Shown: positions 37,121-49,100 of the stretch, in pieces
Position numbering within the stretch: the stretch's first letter is position 1
Layout: every line of letters begins with the position of its first letter
Assembly (NCBI RefSeq): GCF_963576615.1
Contig: NC_088714.1
Location: 38,543,143 to 38,607,142, forward strand
Direction: 5' to 3'
Length of the DNA stretch: 64,000 bases
DNA from: Watersipora subatra
Taxonomy: Eukaryota; Bryozoa; Gymnolaemata; Cheilostomatida; Watersiporidae
Notes under the pieces: generated by a model
Told to the model about the DNA's origin: nothing
Databases searched by the model: none
The model's input: only the letters and a program-made list of their open reading frames with translations
Program-made: the position numbers and the translations under genes

Positions 37121-40100
37121 ATGGGAAATGAGGCGAGCTCAGGAAATGCTCAGAAGAAATTGCTGCTCTCTCAATTCACGGCATCCGAAAGAGATGCAGT
37201 ACAAGGTCTGTTCATAAAGCTGGCTGGCAAGGATGGCAGACAGATGACAGAGATTGCCCTGAAGGTAATGTAGGCAGCAGTGGTAAACGCGCTAAAACAA
37301 ACTATTTAGGCAAGGCTTATACTACCTTAACCAATGATGAACAAGTTACTTGAGTAAGTCATTCCTATTCTTTTCGCTGATATCTTTTTATTGTTTTATT
37401 GTACCTTTTATTACCTATTTATTGTAACTGTCTATTATTATCTCTTAATTATTATCTACCTAGTGCTATCTATTTAATGCTACTGTATAGTTATATTGTT
37501 ACTGTCTATATATTGCCATACATCTCCATTTAAGGCCTCAAAATCTCATTGATTGGGCTACATAGACTATAGGTAAAGTGCTATGGCAATCAGCATGTCT
37601 ACAAACATCCTCTACAAGCTTTATTAAAAAAATTTGGCTCATAGCTTAGCCCTGGTTGGTCACTACCATTCGTGATGATTTGACATTGCGCCACGTTCCA
37701 TCATAATAAAAGTTTATCCACTATGCAATGTGAAGTATGACTTCTTATTGGCCAACCTGTTTATGGTGTTTTAAAGTTTTGTATAAGTATTTTCATTATG
37801 AATTTACAATTATATTATATTTTTAAAGGTGTACCTGCTACAACTTTCATAATTACTGTGCTTAACTTTGTTACTATTACGAAGACACTGTTTACAAACT
37901 GCCATTGTATAAACTGCTATTAGCTTGTTTATATTCTGAGGTTGAAATATGTTTGACCATATAGAGGAGGTAAAGTGTATCATATCTCAACATCAAACTG
38001 CCAGACTCTCATTTATTGTTAATTCTTAGAAGCATTTAGGGAAGCTATTTCCGTCGGACATAGTCAGTCGAGTATTTCGCGTCATGGTACATGTTGGGTC
38101 ATCACAGCAGCAAGATCCGTCTGCTGTAAATGAGACTACTTTTTATGCTGTCATTGCCAAGCTTCTCAGCACCGACCCCTACCAACAAGAAGAAATGGTG
38201 AGGGGTCTATCTTCATCCAACCATACACCATCTGCAAAACAGCTATATCAGGTAGGCTGGAAGAATACTATTGATTGAGAGCTTTAAGTAAGTTGGATCT
38301 AAGGGATGGAATAGTGAGTGGTATATGGAGATGGCTGCTAGTAAGGGACAGTGAGTGGTATATGGAGATAGCTGCTAGTAAGGGACAGTGAGTGGTATAT
38401 GGAGATGGCTGCTAGTAAGGGACAGTGAGTGGTGTATGAAGATGGCTGCGAGTAAGGAACATTGAGTGGTATATGGAGATGGCTGCTAGTAAGGGACAGT
38501 GAGTGGTATATGGAGATGGCTGCTAGTAAGGGATAGTGAGTGGTGTATGGAGATGGCTGCTAGTAAGGGACAGTGAGTGGTATATTGAGATGGCTGCTAG
38601 TAAGGGACAGCGAGTGGTATATTGAGATGGCTGCTAGTAAGGGACAGTGAGTGGTGTATGGAGATGGCTGCTAGTAAGGGACAGTGAGTGGTATATGGAG
38701 ATGGCTGCTAGTAAGGGACAGTGAGTGGTGTATGAAGATGGCTGCTAGTAAGGAAAATTGAGTGGTATATGAAGATGGCTGCTAGTAAGGGACAGTGAGT
38801 GGTATATGGAGATGGTTGCTAGTAAGGGATAGTGAGTGGTATATGGAGATGGCTGCTAGTAAGGGACAGTGAGTGGTATATGGAGATGGCTGCTAGTAAG
38901 GGACGGTGAGTGCTATATGGAGATGGCTGCTAGTAAGGGACAGTGAGTGGTATATGGAGATGGCTGCTAGTAAGGGACAGTGAGTGGTGTATGGAGATAG
39001 CTGCTAGTAAGGGACAGTGAGTGGTATATGGAGATGGCTGCTAGTAAGGGACAGTGAGTGGTATATGGAAATGGCTGTTAGTAAGGAACACTGAGTGGCG
39101 TATGGAGATGACTGCTAGTAAGGGCTAGTAAAAAATTATATACAGTGTATACGTTTAATTACAGAAGTTGCAGATTTTATCTATCATCTCATTGGCTTCC
39201 TGTTTTATAAATTTTTGTGTTACTTATGTAGAGACAATTGTTGGTAATGATGTGAAAATAATTGTTAGTTGACATTGTGGAGACAAGCATCAGTTAATAA
39301 TACAAAGACAATTGCCAGCTGATATCGTTTAGACTTTAGATGATTGCTAGCTGATATTGTGGGGACAAGCATCAGTTAATAATAGGAAGACAATTGCCAG
39401 CTGATATCGTTTAGACTTTAGATGATTGCTAGCTGATATTGTGGGGACAAGCATCAGTTAATAATAGGAAGACAATTGCCAGCTGATATCGTTTAGATGA
39501 TTGCTAGCTGATAGTGTGGAGACACCTGCTGTTGATATTATGGAAACGTTTGCTAGTTGATATTATTGAGACAATCGCTAGGTGATATTGTCGAGTAAGT
39601 ACTCCAGCCATGGTATAGTCCATTATATTTTATACTTCCCGAAAGGCAAAGAATATGCTTTAGTTTACAGAGAGCTTGCTTAGGACCTTTTACTCCATTC
39701 TGCTACACGTGAGGCATGCTGACGTCTCCAAGGTTTGGAACAAGCTTGATCAGCCATCTGACTATGAGTTTCAGCTGTTAACATTCCTCTCACTCACAGA
39801 CCTTTTCTATCCAGATAAGAAAAGTGGTAAGTACTGTAACATTATTTTTCTAAATTCGAGCAAGAGTCGCATGTTTAGACTTGAGTAAGAGTCAGCTGTT
39901 TAGATTCGAGTAAGAGTCAGCTGTTTAGACTCGAGTAAGAGTCAGCTGTTTAGACTCGAGTAAGAGTCAGCTGTTTAGACTCCAGTAAGAGTCAGTTGTT
40001 TAGACTCGAGTAAGAGTCAGCTGTTTAGACTTGAGTTAGAGTCAGTTGTTTAGACTTGAGTAAGAGTCAGCTGTTTAGACTCGAGTAAAAGTCGGCTGTT

Positions 40101-43100
40101 TAGATATGAGTAAGAGTTAGCAATTAGACTTGCGCATGAGTCAGCTGTGTAGACTTGAACAAGAGCCAGCTGCTTTGCATAAATGTTTATTTAATTTAAT
40201 TTTATGACAAACAGATTAAATTAGGATTCATCTGTATTATCTTTGGTGCCATCAACTTTTTGTGAAGCTTGTCGGAGTATGAGCCATGTGTGTACCAGGG
40301 CTGAACAAATTTTATCAGCATTCGAGTTTTAAGCTCAGCTTTAAACCTTCAGAAAAGGAAGCTGTCTCAGCAAACAAGATACCAGAATGTGTTTACTCAA
40401 CTCAAGAAGTTGTCAGATGGCTTGGATATTCGCAGTTGTTCACTCAAGCCTACGGAGCAGTCTTCAAGTACGCCTTTCCCATATCAGATGAGGTGAGTTC
40501 ATCTAAAGCTCATTTGTTCTATATTTCAACAGTTTTTTCTATCTTTTCACCATAGTACCTCTATTATATTTTACAATAGTGTCTCTATTATATTTCACAA
40601 TGGTGTTTCTATTATACTTCACAATGGTATTTCTATTACATTTCACCATGGAATCTCTATTATGTTTCACAGTGGTATCTCTATTATATTTCATCATGGT
40701 ATCTCTATTACATTTCACAGTGGTATCTTGATTGTATTTCACAATGGTATTTTTATTATAGTTCACAATAGTATATTTATTATATGTCACAACTGGATGA
40801 AGGCCAGTTATTATAATAATAGTCTGAACTGAAAATTGATATTTAACATACATACAACATATGTCATTCTAACTATCAAACTTCATGAGAAAGTTTAAAT
40901 TATTAAATATTATTTTAATATTGTTTAAATATTATTAAAACTATTAAATATCATGAGAAAAGTGTTTTGTGCAGTTGAAATAAATTTAGAGAAAAAAGAA
41001 CTGTAGAAAACTGTTAAAATGTGAAATAGCAAGTAATGACTAGATGAAGTTTGTTTTGCTGCAGTGAAAAATGATTGGATGCTGAAGAAATTAATACGAA
41101 CTGAGAACACATGATAAAAACCATGAATACTTTGAATTAATAATGACAATAAGTACACAGAAGTGTGCGTATAAAAAGGTTACTGTTGCAGCAGAAGCTC
41201 GTTGTATTCAAAGTTTTGATGGACCATACTGGTACCTTTCGATACTTATAAATGTATAGCACTGAAGCACATGAGGTAATGGTTTTTAAGATGGCGTTTA
41301 AAAAACTTTCAAAAGAAAAACAAACGCAAAAGGTAATATTAGTTATTAATAAATAAAAAGTATATATTTAGCGTATGCAATCGCAATAAAGATAGATCAG
41401 ATAATTGATGGTAAGGACGGTTTAGTGGTAGCCTAGTGGTAGCCCTAGTTGTTACACGGCTTGAAGTGGTTTCCACTTCAAGCCGTGTAACAATATGGTG
41501 TATCTCGCGATAGTTTCTTTATTCTTTTTTCAAATGCTAGTCTTTCGTGTTTCATCGTGCTACCCTATTGGATTTGACAAGTTAATTTATATAATAAATC
41601 AAGTAAGTTATTTAAAGTAAGTGTATAAAAGTTATAAAATAAGTTATATTTCAATATTTACTCAATATACCAAGTCTAGTACTCTTTGTCTATGACTACA
41701 ACGAACTAACCGTGTGTTTTTTACTTCAGCCTCAGAAGTCCTTACTACCATTATTTGTGGACAAGTCTGCGGGCTGCGAGCATCTAAGCCTTCTAACACC
41801 TATGAGAATACTGGCAATCAATCAAGCTATTCCCTACAAGCTCAGGGAGAAGTGGACGCTGCTGTTTGATAGCAGGTTAGTATTTAACGTTGGATTCAAA
41901 CTCTGGAGGAAGTGTGTGTTGGGGTAGCTGTTGGACAATTTATGTAGGTTGTCTTCTCTTTGTGCAAAATGGGGAATAGCATCATCGAATTGATAGCTAC
42001 GTTTTCTAACATACAATCCTAGGCTACAAATAGATATTTTTGAGTGAAGCAATGAGTTTGTCGCTTTATGTTGGTTTTTGTGTTGGTTAATTCTGGCTTG
42101 ACTGTAGGAAGCACGGGGAGAGTTTTACCACTTTACTCCGGCGTGTCAGAGGGCAGAAGAATACGGTGCTCGTAGTTAGAGATACAGATGGAAACGTGTT
42201 CGGGGGTTTTAGTACAGCACCGTGGAACAACAACGCTGCCTTTCAAGGTATGTCACTGTCACTTCTCGATAGTTTGTAGTTTTCTGGGAGGGAACTTGAT
42301 GACAGAGACATGTATAAAGTCAACTCTCATTGAAATGGAACCCATTGGTCCAGATGTCGGATAAGACCCATCGTTTACGGTAAAGGTTAGTTGTCCAATG
42401 TACAGAAGTTGAAAATGGCCAACCGATGGCACGCTCCATGGCTGCCTATCTTGCCATAGTTCCTGTCACAATGCAGTTCATTTACCGAAATCACACACTT
42501 TGAATTTTAAGTAAATATTTCTGTGTGGAGACAATTCAGTATATCTTCACGAGGTCATCCACAGAGGGTGACGAAGTGTTTTTCTTACATTTTGGATTTA
42601 AACTGTAATTGTTTTCTAATAGGTTAGGTGGTGTAAAGAAGATATGCTATCATATAGTGCACAGTATATAATGCAATTTATATTCCTTGTGAATGTGATG
42701 TCTCCTTTATAAATAGTATTTATATGGCATACTTATATCATAATAGTAATAGTAGTATGATATATTTCTATCATAATGGTAGTAGTAGTAGTATGACATA
42801 CTTCTATCATAATAGTAGTAGTATGACATATGTTGTATAAATATAACACTTACATGTATTGATGTGAAGATCAAGAAGAGCTTCCGTCTTTCATTACACT
42901 TCCTTATATCCTCCCCATACTGCCTTACACTAGCTAATCTACTAGCTTTACCCACTAGCTTTATCCAGCTTTATGCACTCACCGTAATTACCAAGACCAC
43001 CTGTACTGTCTTGAGCTCAAACACCAATATAGCCTGAGCCTAACAAATCCCATAATACAACATGCCCTTTCTTTTTTTCTTTTTGTTTTGGGCCACCCTA

Positions 43101-46100
43101 TCACTACCAACAAGCAGACGTAGTAACTTACCTTACTTGTGTTGCTCGTTACCTGACTCCGCAGTCTCCATAGGCTATGCCTCTGGCTTGTCTGACCCTG
43201 TGCCACGGCCCACTGTCTCAAGTACTCTCCTCGTTACTGCCAGCTCTATTGCCAGTCTGCACTGGCTTTTCCATCACCCTGACCTCCGCCGCTACCAATA
43301 CTTTTACCGTGACCACTGTCACTACCAACACTACTTCCACCAACATCTCCAACACTACTTCCACCAACCCTGACTAGCCCGGAGTCTTTTAGTTGGGTCA
43401 GTAATGACTCCTCAACCTCATCTCCGTCTCTTCCGTCTTTACCTCGCTCTCCACAATAAGAGGCAGGCTCGACAGGCCTCCTGTGGGAGGTCTTCACCTG
43501 GGTCGTAACCGGCTGCACAGGGGATGGCACCACACAGCTGGGAGTTGGCATAGGCCCAGACCTATCTAGCTTGACCTCACCTGCAACCAGTGCAGGTCTG
43601 CTACCAGCAATTCTCCTCTGAACCTCGGCTAACTCCTGCACAACTACCCTGAATGCCTTGACATTTTCCAACTCCATGACTGCTGCCTCACATATGGCTT
43701 TTAGCTTAGCCAATTTCTCCTTCGACTTCCTCCGCACCTCCTCTTCCTCTCTTTCAATCTCTGCTACCTTTCTCTCATGACCATCTCTGTCTAACATTCC
43801 ATTGCTGGACACCTCAGCTAAAAAAGAGCAAACCCTTTCCATTACAGATACTGGTTCAGCTACTTTCCTAGCACCATCACTTACCTCATCATGTCTGTGT
43901 TTTCTATTATACCCCATAGACACTTGCACATCTCTGGTGCCTTGGGCTGTCCCCCGTTGACTACCAATTTCTACGTATCCGCTACTCTTCACTCCCTTGG
44001 TTTTACAAGTCCACCAATCTTGACCTGTGTGACCTTTCTTAACTTCGCTCTTTCTGTCAGACTTATTTGTCAGGTTTTGCAACTTGACATCATCTGAAAC
44101 ATAACTTGACCCAGCAATAATGGTTCTTGACAAAAACGGTTTAACTGGCTTAACTCCTTAACAGGCTCAAACTTACTTTCGCATAACGCATTTACAACAG
44201 CAAATAATTTTAGCTGCTTCAACTCAGTTATGCCCAAAAAGTTTATTCTCAATCCTTTCACCACATGAACTTCACCATCCATATGCCTTTCTTTACTTTC
44301 CAAATGAACTATTACACTTCCAACCACTTTTAACTCACTACCATCAGCAGTTTCTAAAACTGTCGACGGTTTCTTTAACCGTAGGTTCAACTTATTGGCT
44401 GTTGCCTCGGTTACTATTGACACCTCAGCTCCAGTATCAAACGGGAACTCTATGTTGACTCCATTAACTTCTAAATATTGCACAATTCTCTGGCCTAGTC
44501 ATTGATCTTCACCATATTTATCTCTATAGCCAGCAAATCTTGCACTTATACCCCTGTTATTGTCACTGCACCTTTTATCATGCCTATCCATCTCTCGCTT
44601 CTCAAACCCACTGTCTCTCGCATACCTGTTCATGCTGTAATCTCTGGGTCTATTCCACTTATCCCTTACATCATGAGGAATTTCTCTGCCCCAATACCTC
44701 TCCCTGCTGCTATCTCGACTGCCATACCTTACTTCTCTACCCTTATCTCCGCAATATCGGGATACGTGTCCCCGTTGTCCACAACAAAAACATTTAATGG
44801 AGGGACAACTCAGCATCTCATAGCCACTACGCTTGCAATTGTAGCACACTCTATCTTCACTACCTTCTCAACTGTTTGCTCTATATCTAGAGACATGCCT
44901 CTCCCTGCTACTGTCTCTATACTTACTACTGTCCCTGTCCCTGTTATACTCTCCACTTCTTGCCCCATACCTACTAACATCACGCTCATCACTGCTATCC
45001 CCATAATACTTTTTACCATTCTTAAGACTGCTTCTAGGAGAATATCCACCTCCTGAGTTGTATTTTCTATCTCTACAACCACTCCGGTACTGCGCACGAC
45101 TGTCACACTCTGATACCCTTGCTAACTCTTTTTTAATCTCACTTTTTAAATCGCTACCTCTACTATCTGCTCTCACGAACCTGTCTGAATGATTCGCCAT
45201 CTCACGAGCCCTCAATGCCTCATGTAATAACTCCCAAGTAAGATTGGCGTTCTTCATCAAATCTCTGCTTACTTCTCCATCTCTCAACCCGTTAACCGCC
45301 ACTATAAGGGCAAACCTTACCCTATCATTATTATTAGCCACCTCTGCATATCTGCTTAAACCCTCTACCCATTGTAAGTATTCTCTATCACTTTCTCCAA
45401 GTGCCTGCATAGCCGTCAGGAACTTATGCCCCTTTACAAACATACTCTCTTGTCTACCATAGTAATCCTGCAAAACCTCCACTGCCTTTTCATAAGTAGA
45501 ATTTGCACCATCTACGTTAAACCCTGCACCCCTCAATACTTCTCTACCGCTGTGCCCAATAGCTCTCAGCAGTGGCACTAACCTAGCTCTACCTCTCATA
45601 ATAGGTACTCTGTTGCCATCTTCACCTTTGTAACCTCTTCGCTCAACTGCACTCTCAATACATAAATTCATTTCTTCTATAAATCTTTCCCACGAGCCAT
45701 CACCGTGCTCCCCGAACACCAGCTTCGGTAAACCACTCTCCATCCCTATGCAACCCGTTATATTTTACGCCACCAACCCACTCTACACCTTTCCTATAAA
45801 TTTAGTATAATTTTCACCTCCGAACACTTAATAAATATCTACACCTCTCCAACACCGATGCTTCACCGCTATAACACCTCACAGCCTCACAACACCACCC
45901 TACCTCACGTCACCCCACCTGCACGCCCGTGAAAGGGTCTTATCGAACGTTAAACTTACACTGTAACCAGAAAATGATCGCTAATAATAACACACAAAGA
46001 AAAGAAATTTAGAGCTTCGTCAACTGCGCCATGTTGTATAAATATAACACTTACATGTATTGATGTGAAGATCAAGAAGAGCCTCCGTCTTTCATTACAC

Positions 46101-49100
46101 TTCTTCATATTCTCCCCATACTGCCTTACACTAGCTAATCTACTAGCTTTACCCACTAGCTTTATCCAGCTTTATGCACTCACCGTAATTACCAAGACCA
46201 CCTGTACTGTCTCGAGCTCAGACACCAATATAGCCTGAGCTTAAAAAATCCCATAATACAACAACATACTTCTATCATAATAGTAATAGTATGACATACT
46301 TCTATCATAATAGTAGTAGTAGAATCACATACTTCTATCATAATAGTAGTAGTAGTAGTGTGACATGTCATGTTTTAGTATTATGTCTAGAGCTGTCCAT
46401 CTTTAGAATATATTTTTAGGCTCTGTAGACAACTTCTTGTTCAGTGTTGCTCCTCTTCAAAAGATATACAGAACGACTGGCATAAACGAAAACTATTTCT
46501 ATTTAAACACTGGACAGGAAACTTTTCCCAACGGATTGGTGAGTTGTCTGCCATGTTTACAATTTCACACCTTCCCAGTATAGTTGAAGATTTAATAAGG
46601 TTAGAGTATCAATCTATATCTCAAAGTTCGTCATTCGTCTGTTCAGCTATAGCTGATTAAACTCTAGCAATCAATCTGTATTGCAGAAGATTTGATCTCG
46701 GATCCTCCTGTTCACAAGACGTTATGCTAACTAATTAAGTTACACGGGGACACATTGGATTCATTGGGCGATAGGAGTCATTATCTTGCTTTAAATACGC
46801 ATGGCGACTATAACGACATACGAGCCGTGAGAGCAAGCTTTAGTGATGTTGTTCCATAGTGCAACATCACTAAAGCTTGCTCTCACAGCTCTTATTAGTA
46901 AATTTAGCGATATGGATTCTACTTTACTCAAATTAGTCAATGGCAACTACGTTACCTGTCACTGTTTATAAGCTGGTTTTAATACCCGTGCAACGCCGGG
47001 AATCCGGCTAGTACAAAAATTAATATAATTTTTATAAAATATTAGAAGTGTTTGATTTGTTTCTGTATTTTAGAATTTGTAGTTTTTCTCTTAGTTGCTC
47101 TTTAATCTTTTCTTTAAGGAGTTATTATTTGCAGATGTTTAGTTGTACAGGGTATGGGAGGTCTGATGAACTACTTTGCTCTTTGGTTAGATTGTGAATA
47201 TGGTATGTGCACCATATGTGAGGTCTGATCAACTACGTTGCTCTCTGATTAGAGAATATGGTATGTAGAGGGTATGGGAGGTCTGATCAACTACTTTGCT
47301 GTATGATTAGACTGAATATTTTATGCGCAGGGTATGGGAGGTCAGATCAACTACTTTGCTCTCTGGTTAGACTGTGAATATGGTCAAGGTCATTCAATGG
47401 CCAAGCCCCTTTCAACTACTTACCACAGTCCTACGCTTTCCAAAGAGCCTCAGTTTCGATATACGGACATGGAGGTGTGGAGGGTGAGCAACATTCAAGA
47501 AGACATTGAGGAGGCTGAGGCTAGGGAAGGACAGAGAGTAAAGGTGTGTTATGAAGGTCAAGGTTATAGATCTAGTAATAATTCCAACTAAAATGTAACA
47601 ATTTGTTTTGGAGTTTTTGATGTATGTGTTTATAGTAGTGATTGTTCATATCACTAGTAGGGGCCATAGTAGTAACTTACGTTTACAGTTACGTGACAAC
47701 TAACATGTTATTCTCCAGAAAGCTCAACAGATAACAGCTAATTCCTTGAGATTCCGAAAGAAGCTTGAACATTACGAAAATAGTTCAAGATGTTGAAGGT
47801 ATTACAGTTTTGAAATGTCATGGCATAGCGCTTGTCCAGAAAGAAAGCAAGCCTTTCAAGTATGTAAAGTGTAGAACGTTACATGTTTGAAAGCGTATCC
47901 ATAGTCGTGTTACGTGTAAGCCATGCTACATGTAAGTCATGCTACATGTAAGTGTGCTACTTGTAAGTGTGTTACATTTAAGTCATGCTACATGTAATTG
48001 TGCTACATGTAAGTGTGCTACATGTAAGTCATGCTACATGTAAGTCATGCTACATGTAAGTCATGCTACATGTAAGTCATGCTACATGTAAGTCATGCTA
48101 CATGTAAGTTGGGCTACATGTAAGTTTGCTATGTGTAAGTGTGCTACATGTAAGTCATGCTACATGTAAGTCATGCTACGTGTAAGTCATGCTACGTGTA
48201 AGTGTGCTACGTGTAAGTGTGCTATGTGTAAGTGTGCTACATGTAAGTCATGCTACATGTAAGTTGGGCTACATGTAAGTTTGCTATGTGTAAGTGTGCT
48301 ACATGTAAGTCATGCTACATGTAAGTCATGCTACGTGTAAGTCATGCTACGTGTAAGTGTGCTACGTGTAAGTGTTCTATGTGTAAGTGTGCTACATGTA
48401 AGTCATGCTACATGTAAGTGTGCTACATGTAAGTCATGCTACATGTAAGTGTGCCAGCATAAACTGAATCTGGTCAATTGGTATTGAAAAAAAGTCTTCT
48501 GGCGGCTCATTTATTTGGTACAAGTTCTAAACTTTTATGCTTTAGCAGTTGCTAGTAAAAGACAAAGTTTTAAACTTGAAAATCCATCCTCGATTTATAC
48601 GGCGGTCACGTTTTTCATGACACAATTTCTAGTAAAATTCAACTTCAAAAAACTACCGCAAATCAAAATTACGTGATATGACATAATTATAGGGATTTAT
48701 TAATAAAACAGTAAAATACTAGTAATCTTACACAATCTGAGATGAGTCGAACACAAAGTCCCATTCATCACCATTCAAATTGTCATTGCTAGGATTCTCT
48801 TCTGAAATAACATGGTTTTTTTAATTTAATGCTTTTTCCGTACTATCGGCCTACAGGCCCACACTTCGATATCCATTTGACACATCCACTATCGTCCATC
48901 TATCATTTTTTTGTACAAAATCTGATGCCGACTGAACTATTAGCGATCATAGGATTTGAGCAAGAGAAGAGGTTTGACTTATACGACAGGTGCATGTCAA
49001 AATAAGAATTTGTAAATCAAACTTAGAACCTCGACGTATACGCCAGGTCAGCATATATAAACAGGAACTTACGGGTATTTACAACCTAAATAAGTTACCT

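Larger units (their letters stand above)
42831..46263 (-). mobile_element. Gag-protease-only LTR retrotransposon, young copy
   Basis: 3433 bp in intron 6 of MEAK7, antisense to the gene. Both LTRs are 232 bp (42831-43062 and 46032-46263), begin TGTTGTAT and end ATACAACA, and differ at about 3-4 percent of positions. A 5-bp target duplication ACATA lies at 42826-42830 and 46264-46268. A primer site (TGGCGCAG...) directly adjoins the 5' LTR, and a purine tract precedes the 3' LTR. The interior codes for Gag, zinc knuckles, a retropepsin and a coiled-coil domain, but no reverse transcriptase, RNase H or integrase. It must use enzymes made by another element. Confidence 0.93.

Noticed and set aside
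38285..39130. CRISPR-like regular array
   Set aside because: The units are contiguous without unique spacers and lie in an animal intron; it is a minisatellite.
40539..40853. Minus-strand frame of YNRDTxVK repeats
   Set aside because: By-product of the 24-bp intronic array.
44502..45056. 184-codon plus-strand frame
   Set aside because: Antisense shadow of the Gag zinc-knuckle coding sequence on the minus strand.
46621..46760. tRNA gene (A/B box-like sequence on the minus strand)
   Set aside because: Boxes are degenerate and no cloverleaf can be formed; it belongs to a dispersed repeat.
47900..48460. CRISPR-like array of 16-bp repeats
   Set aside because: No spacers and a eukaryotic context; tandem repeat only.
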